Below, piece by piece: positions 26,414 to 36,195 of a stretch of DNA of 64,000 nt. The notes under the pieces are model-generated. The model was not told the origin of the DNA. It did no database searches and saw nothing but the letters and a program-made list of their open reading frames with translations. The DNA lies in NCBI RefSeq assembly GCF_028826105.1, contig NZ_JAQGPL010000001.1, positions 3,064,501-3,128,500 on the forward strand, given 5' to 3'. The position numbers and the translations under genes were made by a program. How positions within the stretch are numbered: position 1 is the stretch's first letter; each line of letters begins with the position of its first letter. The DNA comes from Paenibacillus humicola. Its GTDB lineage: Bacteria > Bacillota > Bacilli > Paenibacillales > Paenibacillaceae.

Positions 26414-26697
26414 TGAACGAAATTCAATTTGAGCTTTGTTTGTGCCATTCTATACTTTCAATTGCATATCATTGCATATTAGGATCGGCGTTAACCGGAG
26501 AATCATTTTACAGGGCATCCACATCCTATAATGGGTGAAGATGAAAGAACCTTCCGGTTATGGAAGGTTCATTTTTATAAATTAATGCAGCAGTTGCATT
26601 CTGCTCATCGAACAAACGAACCCGTTTGCTTAATACTGTTAGTGAATCTATTACTTTTCAGTTAAGTCCATTCAATCGTCCAGCAAAAGCAAGCACA
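26414..26697. other. Intergenic region between zinc operon and exporter
   Basis: AT-rich; holds one hairpin, GAACCTTCC / GGAAGGTTC (26547-26570), with ATTTTTAT on the + side. It may be a weak terminator for the exporter operon. No gene seen. Confidence 0.45.
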
Positions 26698-27384
26698 TCA
26701 TGTCGATTCAGCCAGCGACAATCGGCCATCTTCCATCCGATATACTTTATCGCAATATTCCAGCATCCGCTCATCGTGCGTGACCATAATTGCTGCTTTC
26801 TGACGCGACTTTACCTCATGTGCGATCAGACTGACCACTTCATGCGCTCGCTTGGTATCCAAGCTGGCCGTAGGCTCATCTGCCAGGATAATATTGGGAT
26901 TGTTTATTAAAGCTCGCGCGATGGCCGTACGCTGCTTCTCTCCCCCTGACAGTTCCTCCGGGAAGCTCTTCAGCTTCGATCCGAGTCCTAATTCCTCCAG
27001 AAGCTTGATGGCCAATGCTTTATCCATGGTTTTAACCTTTCCCGACATCCTCTTGACTAAGAGCAATTGATCAAGGACGTTCAAATAGGGAACCAGGTTA
27101 GACGATTGCATAATAAAACCGATTTCCTTTAATCTGATATTTGAAAGTTCTTTATCGGAAAGCTTGGAGAGTAGATGTCCATTCAAGTTGACTTCTCCTT
27201 CAGAGGCTTTGAGCAGTGCTCCCGCAATCGATAAAAAAGTGCTCTTGCCCGACCCGGAGGGTCCGACGACAGCAACAAACTCCCCAAGCTCCACCGAGAT
27301 GGATACTTGTTCAAGCGCGGAAATCCGGTTACTTCCCTCGGCATAATACTTCGTGACATTGCTGATTTGCAAACCTGTTGACAT
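26698..27384 (-). CDS. ABC exporter ATP-binding protein, MacB/LolD type
   Basis: 228 aa. Walker [10 protein letters not shown] (about 40-48), Q-loop in [11 protein letters not shown], signature LSGGEKQR, Walker [13 protein letters not shown]-loop VTHDERM. It is of the type VII (MacB-like) mechanotransmission systems, which export peptides, antibiotics or lipoproteins. Its start overlaps the permease stop by one base (TAATG). It pairs with the FtsX-like permease encoded upstream. Confidence 0.9.
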   Translation of the reverse strand: MSTGLQISNVTKYYAEGSNRISALEQVSISVELGEFVAVVGPSGSGKSTFLSIAGALLKASEGEVNLNGHLLSKLSDKELSNIRLKEIGFIMQSSNLVPYLNVLDQLLLVKRMSGKVKTMDKALAIKLLEELGLGSKLKSFPEELSGGEKQRTAIARALINNPNIILADEPTASLDTKRAHEVVSLIAHEVKSRQKAAIMVTHDERMLEYCDKVYRMEDGRLSLAEST

Positions 27385-28505
27385 TATTCAACCCTCCCGA
27401 GCGCCTTCAGCGGATCAATTTTAGTTATTGTACGAACCGAGACCAATGAACTGAGCACTGCTATGACAAGAAGGATGATCGAATACTGGATGACGAGGCT
27501 GGTCTCCAGCTTGAACGGCATCCCTTTCGGCATGATTGCGGCCGTCCCGTATGTGAGTAACACGCCAACAACAATACTCGTTAACGTCAGGACAACGACT
27601 TGTGAAACAATGGCTTTGCTCAAAAAACTGTTTCTTGCACCGATTGCCTTCATAATTCCGAATTGGTTTGTTTTCTGCATCGTAATGACATAGAAAAACA
27701 CACCAAGCACGAATGCGGAAATCGCGAGCAAAAAGGCCAGCATCATCATAATGGAGCCGTTCTCTTCCTTGTACCCCGGCATGCCTTGAATCGCTGCTCC
27801 GCGTGTCACGGTATCTATATTGGCGAGCTTACTGCTAATAACTGCAGGATTGATATGCTTGCCCTGCAGCATGATCGCGTTAACCGGACTCGCAATACCC
27901 TTATCCGATCCCGGTGCGGCGAAAGCAATCTTCCTCCATTCGGACATCGGAACGAATACAGCTGAGAGGTGGTTGTAAGTCTGGTTGTCGACGAATCCGA
28001 CAATTGTCAATGCTTGCGTCGATCCGTCCAATTGAAAAGTATCACCGAGTTTAAAACCGTCATCCTTCATGGTCTTGTTTACAATAACACCTGTTGGATT
28101 TTCCGAAGATAGTCCTTCGCCTTCGATTACGGCCGGCTCCAGGAAGCTGCCGGGGAGAATGCCTAAGACCGCGATATCGACCTTATCTTCATTTCTTGAG
28201 CTATTCCCTTTCAAGGCCGTAGCCATCGTGCTTCCCATAGGGGATGCGGCCGATACATTCGGCAATTTCTCTGCTTCCGCTACCAATTGCTCAGACAACA
28301 GGGACTTTCCCATGGTCGACTGCGACCCTTGTTCAAAGATGACATATTTGGCTTTCATATTCTGGAAGGCTGACGCCGCAAGCGTCGATAATCCGTTACC
28401 CAAACCCGACAGGATGAATACTAACCATGCAACCAGGACAAATATAACGACGATCATCAAAAATTTCATCTTGCTATGCATTAATTCCCTCACAGCTAAA
28501 AACAT
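27384..28505 (-). CDS. ABC exporter permease, FtsX/MacB core
   Basis: 373 aa from the ATG at 28505, preceded by ACGGGGAGAG; 11 extra residues in a longer frame would overlap the operator. One N-terminal membrane helix (KFLMIVVIFVLVAWLVFILSG), a large extracellular MacB-type domain (about 45-245) and three C-terminal helices (FtsX domain). Substrate unknown. Transcribed from a TetR-regulated promoter immediately upstream. Confidence 0.88.
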   Translation of the reverse strand: MFLAVRELMHSKMKFLMIVVIFVLVAWLVFILSGLGNGLSTLAASAFQNMKAKYVIFEQGSQSTMGKSLLSEQLVAEAEKLPNVSAASPMGSTMATALKGNSSRNEDKVDIAVLGILPGSFLEPAVIEGEGLSSENPTGVIVNKTMKDDGFKLGDTFQLDGSTQALTIVGFVDNQTYNHLSAVFVPMSEWRKIAFAAPGSDKGIASPVNAIMLQGKHINPAVISSKLANIDTVTRGAAIQGMPGYKEENGSIMMMLAFLLAISAFVLGVFFYVITMQKTNQFGIMKAIGARNSFLSKAIVSQVVVLTLTSIVVGVLLTYGTAAIMPKGMPFKLETSLVIQYSIILLVIAVLSSLVSVRTITKIDPLKALGRVE

Positions 28506-28530
28506 GCTCTTCTCTCCCCGTCTTTTAATT

Positions 28531-28544
28531 TGACACAAGTGTCA
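28531..28544. promoter_or_regulatory. TetR operator palindrome 1
   Basis: TGACACAAGTGTCA, near-perfect palindrome just before the permease ribosome site. Confidence 0.7.
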
Positions 28545-28581
28545 CTTTTGATAAAAGAAATGAAATCATTTTCTCCATACC

Positions 28582-28611
28582 TATTAAACAACATAAATGA
28601 CACTAGTGTCA
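28582..28611 (-). promoter_or_regulatory. Exporter promoter with overlapping TetR operator 2
   Basis: The perfect palindrome TGACACTAGTGTCA (28598-28611) contains the -35 hexamer TTGACA of the minus-strand promoter; TTTAAT follows after 18 bp as -10. Binding would occlude polymerase. The two operators are 67 bp apart centre to centre. Confidence 0.75.
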
Positions 28612-28630
28612 AATTAAAATGAAAGGAATT

Positions 28631-29197
28631 CTACCTTTGCGCTCCTCCCATCCACATTTGAAACAATAGCTTGCTCCATTCGGGAGTAGGGACATTTAAC
28701 ATGTTAGGGGTGTTAATGAGGTTTGAAAAACCACCGATCAGAACGGGGAGCGGGATGTCTTCTCTGAGTTTTTTCTCCTGCTGCGCTCTTTGGAAGAGAC
28801 GCATGAGCTGAACTTTTAGAGTCGTATGGGCTTGCTCAACAAAATCAAGATCCCGACCAGCAGAAGCCGAATTTTTTGAATTGATTTTATGAGAATCGCC
28901 TAACAGCTGATGCAACTTGGATTCTTCAACATAGATATCAAGCAACTCCTGCAGGGCTTGCATCGGGTTGGTCTCATCGATTGCCGAAGCCTTCTCGATA
29001 ATTCCCGTGATCACGCGCTTCATACAGGCAGCGACAATTTCTTCTTTATTCGCATAATACTGATAAATGGTACTTCGGGCACCAGGTAAATGTTGCGAAA
29101 GCAGCTTGAGATGAAACCCGTCATATCCATACTCAAGCACTAACCTTTTTGTTATATCCAGTAGTTCCGATTCCGTATAGGATTGTTTTCTACCCAT
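28631..29197 (-). CDS. TetR/AcrR family transcriptional repressor
   Basis: 188 aa, ATG with AAAGGAG upstream. N-terminal TetR helix-turn-helix (about 12-55: LVLEYGYDGFHLKLLSQHL then ARSTIYQYYANKEEI), followed by an all-helical ligand-binding domain. It lies directly upstream of the exporter genes, and the two palindromes in between are its likely binding sites. Ligand is probably the exporter's substrate. Confidence 0.88.
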   Translation of the reverse strand: MGRKQSYTESELLDITKRLVLEYGYDGFHLKLLSQHLPGARSTIYQYYANKEEIVAACMKRVITGIIEKASAIDETNPMQALQELLDIYVEESKLHQLLGDSHKINSKNSASAGRDLDFVEQAHTTLKVQLMRLFQRAQQEKKLREDIPLPVLIGGFSNLINTPNMLNVPTPEWSKLLFQMWMGGAQR

Positions 29198-29366
29198 GGC
29201 AGCTTCTCCTTTCGCAGTTAGTTACGCCCGCTTTATCGCATAAAAGCTACGAATTAAATCTCGTAAACGGAACCTCATTATTTTAAAACTTATTTTGTCT
29301 AAAATATACTGCTTGATTATACTTATTTCAAGTAATAAGTTCCGATACGAACAGTAATCGAAACCA

Positions 29367-29620
29367 GCTCCGGGGATTATGGCAAGTCTTATAAGGACTT
29401 GCTTTATGTGCGGCGGAAGTTGATCCATAAAGACAATTTGCGAAATGCCATATCCGATGTCGTCAACCCCATTATGGCTAAAAAGCCTCTCAAATGCAAA
29501 AATGAGCCGCAGGAGCAGTCCGTCTTTATACAACTGCCTGCTGCTGCGGCTCCATTCTATGGACGGCAAGGCCCTTATGCTTCTTTTCCAGCTCTAGCGG
29601 TATCGATTTCCCGAGAGTGA
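29367..29620 (+). pseudogene. Possible transposase remnant (Tn3-like segment)
   Basis: A + frame reads YKDLLYVRRKLIHKDNLRN then AISDVVNPIM (about 29384-29480), which resembles the conserved stretch just before the second catalytic region of Tn3-family transposases. It then runs into unrelated sequence. No start, no ends and no partner resolvase are seen. Similarity is from memory of the family, so the call is tentative. Confidence 0.3.
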
Positions 29621-29651
29621 AACCGCCAAACCGGCGTATCGTAGTATCCGT

Positions 29652-32318
29652 TTACTTTGCCGAATGGTCCTGCCGCAGCACGTAGTACGGCTGGTTGGAC
29701 AGCTGCTCGGCGAAGCGCGGCATGATCCAGGCATGGCCCGAGGAACCGTCGAACAGCTCGAAGAAGTATACGAGCGGGTATGGGGAATCCGTGTATTCGC
29801 CCGGAATTTCGGCGGTGAATTGGTCTTCGACGCGCGTCATCTCCGCGACCCGGAAATGCTCTTCCTGATTGGCTCTCCGGTAGTGGAGCCGAATCCGGTC
29901 CGCCCTTCCCTCTCCCGTCAGTGCCGCCGTCAGCGCAACGGTTTCCCCCGGGCGAAAGACGGCCGGCGAGTAATGCCGGAAGGCCGGATGCGGCCGATCG
30001 TCCGCAAGAAGGAGCGAAGCGGCGACCGGCGCCTTAGTTGCCGCCGGTGTCTCGCTGCCGCGGACGCGGTCGTACTCGGCCGCCATCGCCTCGACATCCG
30101 CTTCGAGCGCTTGCAGCCGACCCGCCCAGCTTCCCCGCATATAGGGAACGTAACCGAACGTAATGTCATCGCGATAGACGTCCTTCGTCACTTCAACGAC
30201 CCGTTTCCAGCCCGTTCTGGCTGCGCGATAGAAGCCGAGCGCCTGCTCCAGCATGCCCGGATCGTCCGTCTGCTCATAAAGCTTATAAGCCAGCCCCGCC
30301 CGCAGCTTGCCGGCGAAGAACCTGCCAATACCCGCCAGCGCTGCGATATCGACGGTCCATCTGCGGTATACGGGTCCGCGCGCATCGGCGGCCAGGCTGG
30401 CGGCGTCCGCAAGCTGCCGCTCGGCTTCGGCCGCAAAGCCCTCCAGCCAGCCCGCCACGGTCAGCGGGGAATATTTGCCGCATCGCTTCCCGTTCAGAAG
30501 ATCGGCCGCAAACTCGTCGATCCGGTAAAACAGCGCCGGGTCGAACGGGCTCACGGAGCCGAACGTTCCCGGCGGCGCCGTATCCTTGTACGGCGTCGCT
30601 TCGTCCCTCAGCACGATCGGGTGGTTGAAATACATTTCCGGCCAATAAATGTTGTTGGCGCCGGACAGACCGTGCGCGGACGTGACCAGCGGGAGGATAC
30701 GGCTCGCATTCGACAGCGCCGCCTCGCAGCTCGCGGCGGCTGCGCCGAATTCACTTCGCAAGTACCGTTTCCACGATTCCGGATCGGCGTCCGGGTTATA
30801 CAGCAGCCGGCCCCAGAGCCGGTACGTGTACCGGTATTTCTCCCATTCCTGCCCGTTCAGCTTCAGCGCTTCATCCGCATACGGGTCCCGGCCTCCGGAA
30901 GACCCGCTTCCTTTGCGCGCTTTGAACGAGAGCGGCTCGCAAAACTCGACGCCCGCGCTACCGCAGAACGTGCCGAGCCTGCCGAAGCCCGCGGCGATCG
31001 CCGGGTCGCCCCACAGCAGCACCCGCTGCGTGCCGGGCCAGACGCGGTGAAGGACGCCGTATTCGCGGTTCTCCTTCAAATAATCGGCGTAGCCGTAGCG
31101 GGTGAACCTCCGGCTTGTAGCCGTGATCGCCATAAGCCCTTTGCGCGGACTGGTCAAATCGGGCTTCTCCCGCTCCCGGATCTCCGCCTGATGGTACGGG
31201 AGCCCCATGTGCTCGGCCCAATATTTCGGGGACAGTGTGACGGGCATGCCCGTATCCCGCGCCAGGCGCAGCAGCTCGTCGTCGACGCCCTTCGGATGCA
31301 GGTCGATCTCCACCTGCCTCCCGGCGAGCGCCACTCCTTCCAGCGCCACTTTCCAGAATGCGTGCGTCGGCTCCGGGATGCCGCCTTCATAATGCACCCG
31401 GAAGGTGATCCCGTCGATCGCCGGGCACGCTTCGAGCAGCAGCCGGATCGCATCCCGGCAGTACGAAGCGTGATTGTCCGGCGAAATTCCTTCGATCGTA
31501 TAGTTCATGTTCGGACTGTCGGTATATACATACGCATGATTCCAAAGGCCGAGCTGAAAATGCAGCCCCCTGCTCCGCGCCGCCTCCGAAATGTACGTCA
31601 GCATTTCCAGATTGCGCTTCTGCTCCGCCTCAGGGAGCTCCGCGACTTTGACTTCATAGCCGGGCACGTCGAACAGAAACGGATAGGCAAAACAGAAATA
31701 ATTGTCGCGCACGTCCGGATCGTGCCCGTAATCGTAACCCATCCCGAACGCGAGATGAAAGCGGTTGAAGCGCTGCGCGGCCAGCTCCGTCAAATACCGG
31801 TCCCAGAACACCTTGTCGTAAAACCAAGGTTTATCCTCCGCTTCGCTGGCGAAAATCCGGTTGATGCCGCGTACCGGCGTGGCCGGCCGCTCGGCGATCC
31901 GGCCGATGCCGCGCAGCTCCGCCAGCGGATCTTCCGCATGTTCCACGCGGTCCACCAATTCAAGCACGGCGTAGACGAGTCCCCGAATGTCCGCCCCGGC
32001 GGCAACAGCCAGCGTATAGTCGTCTCCCGCCTCCGCTGCAAGGCAGAACGCTTCCGGGCCCGCGGGTACGCCGGCGGCCATCCGCTCCAGGAGCAGCCGT
32101 GCCGGCTCCGACTCCGGACCGGCAATTACGATGCACGCATCGGCACCGGCGGGCGCCTCTCCGATCGACCCTACAGCGGATACTTGGAGGAATCTGCGCT
32201 CCAGCGCATCAATCAGCTGGCGCGCGGCCCATGCCGCCGGCTCCCGCGAAGCGAGCGAATCCGCCGGGTCGCGGACGACGGCGACGCTGGCATTCCTTTT
32301 CGATAATGTATCGTTCAC
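29652..32318 (-). CDS. Large glycoside hydrolase-like protein (GH67-type N-terminus)
   Basis: 888 aa from a GTG at 32318. The N-terminal ~120 residues form the alpha-beta domain seen in front of GH20/GH67 enzymes. It is followed by a TIM-barrel region (about 150-500; NRFHLAFGMGYDYGH, DGITFRVHYEGGIPEP, VEIDLHPKGVD), a helical region and a C-terminal beta domain (about 780-880). No signal peptide, so it probably acts on imported sugar. Uronic-acid or glycan hydrolysis is inferred only from family style. Last gene of sugar locus 2, 27 bp after the binding-protein gene. Confidence 0.65.
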   Translation of the reverse strand: MNDTLSKRNASVAVVRDPADSLASREPAAWAARQLIDALERRFLQVSAVGSIGEAPAGADACIVIAGPESEPARLLLERMAAGVPAGPEAFCLAAEAGDDYTLAVAAGADIRGLVYAVLELVDRVEHAEDPLAELRGIGRIAERPATPVRGINRIFASEAEDKPWFYDKVFWDRYLTELAAQRFNRFHLAFGMGYDYGHDPDVRDNYFCFAYPFLFDVPGYEVKVAELPEAEQKRNLEMLTYISEAARSRGLHFQLGLWNHAYVYTDSPNMNYTIEGISPDNHASYCRDAIRLLLEACPAIDGITFRVHYEGGIPEPTHAFWKVALEGVALAGRQVEIDLHPKGVDDELLRLARDTGMPVTLSPKYWAEHMGLPYHQAEIREREKPDLTSPRKGLMAITATSRRFTRYGYADYLKENREYGVLHRVWPGTQRVLLWGDPAIAAGFGRLGTFCGSAGVEFCEPLSFKARKGSGSSGGRDPYADEALKLNGQEWEKYRYTYRLWGRLLYNPDADPESWKRYLRSEFGAAAASCEAALSNASRILPLVTSAHGLSGANNIYWPEMYFNHPIVLRDEATPYKDTAPPGTFGSVSPFDPALFYRIDEFAADLLNGKRCGKYSPLTVAGWLEGFAAEAERQLADAASLAADARGPVYRRWTVDIAALAGIGRFFAGKLRAGLAYKLYEQTDDPGMLEQALGFYRAARTGWKRVVEVTKDVYRDDITFGYVPYMRGSWAGRLQALEADVEAMAAEYDRVRGSETPAATKAPVAASLLLADDRPHPAFRHYSPAVFRPGETVALTAALTGEGRADRIRLHYRRANQEEHFRVAEMTRVEDQFTAEIPGEYTDSPYPLVYFFELFDGSSGHAWIMPRFAEQLSNQPYYVLRQDHSAK

Positions 32319-32345
32319 GCGCTCACTCTCTTTCTTGGCATTAAT

Positions 32346-34139
32346 TTAATGGGTGCTCTCATACCAGTCGTTAGCTTCCTTGGTCAGCTGCTCGCCGCCG
32401 TCCTTGTACCAGCGCTTCACCTCGTCGTCGAACGTGGAGTCGATGTCGACGTCGCCGGCGATCGCTTTGACCACATACTCCTTGATCCGCGTGTCGGTAA
32501 TTTCCGAATTTTTGGCGGCGGACGGCAGGACGATGCCAAGCTTGTTCTCGTAGGACGGGAAGGTGTTCACGACGTCCATCGTCAGCTTGTAGCGCTGATC
32601 CGCGCGCGGCCCGCCGATGACGCTGAAAAACTCCGGATTCGTGTTCTGAACCGGGTTCATAATCCAGTCCCCCAGCTTCTTGAAGCCGGGATCGTACAGC
32701 GCGTGCTTGGGCCAATCCGGATTCAGCAGGCGGCGTCCCTTGGCATCGCTCTTCCACTCCAGCCCGTCGATGCCGTAGCTGAGGTACAGATAAGCCTCTT
32801 CGTCGCTCGTAATATAGTCGATGATATGAAGCAGCTTCGCCATTTTGTCCGGATCCTTCTCCATCTGCTTGCCGAACACCATGGGACTGCCCTGGAAGCC
32901 GCTCCGGTAATAGCCCTTCGCCCCGTTCGGGCCTGTGATCGACGGAATGCTGACATAGATCGGCTGCGGCACCTGATCGTTGAAATCGGTAAACACCTTG
33001 GTCGCGTACATTTTGTCGGGATCGTTCTTGTTCGTCTCGAAAAACTTCTGCCATTCCGGGCTGTTCTTCACCCAACGGTAGTTGATATGGCCGTCGTTGT
33101 CCCACTGCGTGTCCTCGAATCCGAGATTGTCCATGTAGCCGATTTTGCCTTCGGAGAATTTCGTCGCCAAATCCTCCACTTCCGTGCTTCGGCCGTTGTC
33201 GGTAATGAATTCCGGCGAGATCAGCTCCATCTGGTACCAGCTGTGCAGCCGCTTCAGCGCTTCCTTCGTTTCGTTTGTCGTAAAGCCGAACTGCAGCTTG
33301 CCGTTCCGTTCCACCCAGAGGAACGGATTGGTACCGTACGCGCCGAAGATGGACTGGAACCAAATTTCGCCGCGGTCCGTACTGGCGTTCGACAGCGCGT
33401 AGGTATCCTTCTTGCCGTCCTTGTCCGGGTCGTCGTTGCGGAAACGCTTGAACGCCTCCTCCAATTCGTCCAGCGTGGAGGGAACCTTGTTGATGCCGAC
33501 GTTCTTCAGCCAGTCGGCCCGGATGTTGGCGACGAGCGGCACGCCGCCTTTGGCCGCGTAGAAAGGCAGCGCCATCGTTTTGCCGTTCACCTGGACGCTC
33601 TGGAACAGATTGGCCTTCTTGATTTGCGGATAATAGTGCGGCATGTTTTTCTCTACCATGTCTTCCGGCACCTCCGCCAGGAGGCCCTGTTGGGCATATT
33701 CGCTCACGTTCGACAGCGGGATGTACGACAGGAAATCGGGGATCGTGCCCGTGGCGAACATCGTGTTGAGCTGCTCCTCGCGGTTCGTGCTGTCGAGCGG
33801 AACGAACTTCAGCTTGACGTTGAACTTTTTCTCAAAATATTGCTGGCCGAAAGACCCTTCCTTTTCGGGAGTCGTCGGAAACTGGACGGTATACTCGTAG
33901 GCCGGCGTATTTTTGAAATAGTCGGGCGTCTCGACTTTGGCCAGCGCGTCGGCGATGATCTTGTTGTCCGCCGCGAGTGAAAATGGACCGTCTCCGCCTG
34001 CGCTTGCGCCTTGACTTCCGCTAGCTCCCGGCTCCGGCGACCCTTGGCTCGCCTGATTTTCCTGCTTGCCTGAACAGCCCGCCAGCATCGCGGCGATCAG
34101 GCACACGACCGGAATGACCCGCTTTGAATTTCGTTTCAT
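32346..34139 (-). CDS. Extracellular solute-binding lipoprotein, LplA type
   Basis: 597 aa, ATG with GGGAGG at 7 bases. Lipobox LAGC with Cys22, a Gly/Ser/Gln linker, then the family 1 binding fold with the calcium-loop-like FRNDDPDKDGKKDTYAL motif common in this Paenibacillus group. It delivers the sugar to the LplB/LplC pair encoded upstream in the same operon. Unusually, its gene follows the permease genes. Confidence 0.88.
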   Translation of the reverse strand: MKRNSKRVIPVVCLIAAMLAGCSGKQENQASQGSPEPGASGSQGASAGGDGPFSLAADNKIIADALAKVETPDYFKNTPAYEYTVQFPTTPEKEGSFGQQYFEKKFNVKLKFVPLDSTNREEQLNTMFATGTIPDFLSYIPLSNVSEYAQQGLLAEVPEDMVEKNMPHYYPQIKKANLFQSVQVNGKTMALPFYAAKGGVPLVANIRADWLKNVGINKVPSTLDELEEAFKRFRNDDPDKDGKKDTYALSNASTDRGEIWFQSIFGAYGTNPFLWVERNGKLQFGFTTNETKEALKRLHSWYQMELISPEFITDNGRSTEVEDLATKFSEGKIGYMDNLGFEDTQWDNDGHINYRWVKNSPEWQKFFETNKNDPDKMYATKVFTDFNDQVPQPIYVSIPSITGPNGAKGYYRSGFQGSPMVFGKQMEKDPDKMAKLLHIIDYITSDEEAYLYLSYGIDGLEWKSDAKGRRLLNPDWPKHALYDPGFKKLGDWIMNPVQNTNPEFFSVIGGPRADQRYKLTMDVVNTFPSYENKLGIVLPSAAKNSEITDTRIKEYVVKAIAGDVDIDSTFDDEVKRWYKDGGEQLTKEANDWYESTH

Positions 34140-34232
34140 CGTCTAACCTCCCGGATCCACCTATTTTTCTGCTCCCATAAACGTAAGAAATGACCAGCCT
34201 GAGCTTCCGCGGCAAGCGGCCGCAAACGCGAT

Positions 34233-35132
34233 TTATCCCTTTACCGCTCCCATAACTACGCCTTGGACGAAATATTTCTGAATGAACGGGTAGACGCACA
34301 CGATCGGGATCATCGTAATGAGAATTCCTGCGGCCTTGATGCTCTCAGCGGTGGGGACGCTGTCCATATTGGCGAAGCCGATCGTGCTGGCCATCAGCAT
34401 CTGGCTCTGCTCGATAACCAGCTTGCGGATCAGCACCTGAATGACCTGCTTATCAAGCGACTGGACGTAAATGAGGGAGTCGAACCACGAGTTCCAGTGC
34501 GCCACGGCCACCCACAGGCTGATCGTCGCGATCGCCGGAGCCGACAGCGGGACAATGATATGGAAGAACGTCTTCCATTCGCTCGCCCCGTCGATCTTGG
34601 CCGATTCGTCCAGGCTGTCGGGGATCGTCAGGAAGAAATTCCGCAAAATGAGAATATAAAAGGAGTTGAACAGAAACGGCGGCGCAAGCACATACACGAG
34701 CGGATTGTTCAGCAGCCCCAAGCTTTTGATCAGAATAAAGGTAGGGATGAGCCCGCCGGTAAAGAACATCGTGAAAATAAAGTAAAACGTAAACGTCTTT
34801 TTGAGCGGAATTTTCTTCGACAGCGCATATGCGGTCATCGCCATTAAAAACACGCCCGCGACGGTGCCGACGACGGTACGGCCGATCGTATACAAATAGC
34901 CCGTATAAAGATAGGTCGTTTTGAAAAATGCGGCATACGCCTCCGAGGTGAAGCCCTGCGGCCACAGAAGAACGGCGGCGCTCGCGCCTCCTGAAGCGAG
35001 CCCTTCGCGGGTGCTGAGCGACAGACAGACCAGATAAACGATCGGGTAAATGATCGATACGGACAAGAGGAGCAGTCCCGTATAATTGAATGCGTCAAAA
35101 ACGGTAAAACGCTTTCTGCTCAGCGCCGGCAT
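34233..35132 (-). CDS. Carbohydrate ABC transporter permease, LplC/YtcP type
   Basis: 299 aa from the ATG at 35132, 6 bases after AGGAGGTG; a GTG three codons earlier lies inside that site. Six membrane segments and the EAA loop DESAKIDGASEWKTFFHIIV, in which the usual EAA is ESA. Works with the LplB-type subunit encoded 12 bp upstream. Confidence 0.88.
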   Translation of the reverse strand: MPALSRKRFTVFDAFNYTGLLLLSVSIIYPIVYLVCLSLSTREGLASGGASAAVLLWPQGFTSEAYAAFFKTTYLYTGYLYTIGRTVVGTVAGVFLMAMTAYALSKKIPLKKTFTFYFIFTMFFTGGLIPTFILIKSLGLLNNPLVYVLAPPFLFNSFYILILRNFFLTIPDSLDESAKIDGASEWKTFFHIIVPLSAPAIATISLWVAVAHWNSWFDSLIYVQSLDKQVIQVLIRKLVIEQSQMLMASTIGFANMDSVPTAESIKAAGILITMIPIVCVYPFIQKYFVQGVVMGAVKG

Positions 35133-35144
35133 ATCCGTCACCTC

Positions 35145-36113
35145 CTACCAAAGTCCGGTTTGCCCGAACCGGTTCGCGACCCGGTTCACCAGCAGCACGA
35201 GGGCAAGACCGATCGCGTTTTTGAACAATCCGACGGCGGTGGAAAAGCTGTAGTCCATCGAGACGAGCCCCACGCGGTACACGTACGTGTCGATAATATC
35301 GCCCACCTCGTACACGCGCGGATTATACAGGTTGAAGATCTGGTCGAAGCCCGCGTTCATCAGGCTGCCGATGTTGAAAATCATCATAATGACGATGACG
35401 TTCGCGATCGAAGGCAGCGTGATGCGCCATATTTTCGTCATTCTGCCCGCGCCGTCGATGGTCGCCGCTTCGTAGATCTGCGGATCGATGCCGGAGATCG
35501 CCGCCAAATAAATGATTGAGCCCCAGCCGACGCTCTGCCAAATGTCCGACGCGATCAGCACGGGAACAAACCAATGCGGATCGGCCAGAAAATAGACCGG
35601 CTTGCCGCCGAGCGCTTTGATCACATTGTTCACGAGGCCGCTCACGGGCGACAGCAGCTCGATCATGATGCTGCCGATAATGACCCAGGACAAGAAGTGC
35701 GGCAGGTAGCTGACGGTCTGGACGAACCGCTTGAATTTGTCGTGAAGCAGCTCGTTCAGCAGCAGGGCTAGCACGATGCCCGACGAATAGACGAAGACGA
35801 GCTTCAGCCCGCTGATAATGAGCGTATTGCGCAGCACGCGGATAAATTCATGCGTTTGAAACATGCGTTCGAAATTGGCGAAGCCGACCCAGGGGCTGCC
35901 GAGAATCCCGTCCAATATTTGAAAATCCTTGAACGCGATCGTCAGCCCGTACATCGGGATGTAATAGAAGATGAAATACCAGACGAACGCCGGCAGCAGG
36001 AACAGCAGCAGCATCTTCGATCGTCGGCACTCCCTGATAAACGTTGCGAGCCTGGACCGGGAAGCGGGCGAAGCCCGTTCCCCGCCGCGCTCGGTGGCGA
36101 TCACTCTGGACAC
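35145..36113 (-). CDS. Carbohydrate ABC transporter permease, LplB/YteP type
   Basis: 322 aa from a GTG at 36113, 7 bases after GAAGGAGG; a TTG two codons earlier would abut that site. A ~30-residue basic cytosolic N-terminus precedes the first membrane segment (MLLLFLLPAFVWYFIFYYI). EAA loop YEAATIDGAGRMTKIWRITL. Heterodimer partner of the LplC subunit encoded next. Confidence 0.88.
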   Translation of the reverse strand: MSRVIATERGGERASPASRSRLATFIRECRRSKMLLLFLLPAFVWYFIFYYIPMYGLTIAFKDFQILDGILGSPWVGFANFERMFQTHEFIRVLRNTLIISGLKLVFVYSSGIVLALLLNELLHDKFKRFVQTVSYLPHFLSWVIIGSIMIELLSPVSGLVNNVIKALGGKPVYFLADPHWFVPVLIASDIWQSVGWGSIIYLAAISGIDPQIYEAATIDGAGRMTKIWRITLPSIANVIVIMMIFNIGSLMNAGFDQIFNLYNPRVYEVGDIIDTYVYRVGLVSMDYSFSTAVGLFKNAIGLALVLLVNRVANRFGQTGLW

Positions 36114-36195
36114 CTTCAACCCTCCTTCGTAATACCGTACAAACCCCGAAGATATAACTTCGCTGACAGGCTATACCTCCATCAGGAGGCGGCGG

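Noticed and set aside
29664..32306. 880-codon open frame on the + strand antisense to the GH67-like gene
   Set aside because: It is a codon-usage shadow of the GC-rich minus-strand gene: no ribosome site and low-complexity Arg-rich translation.
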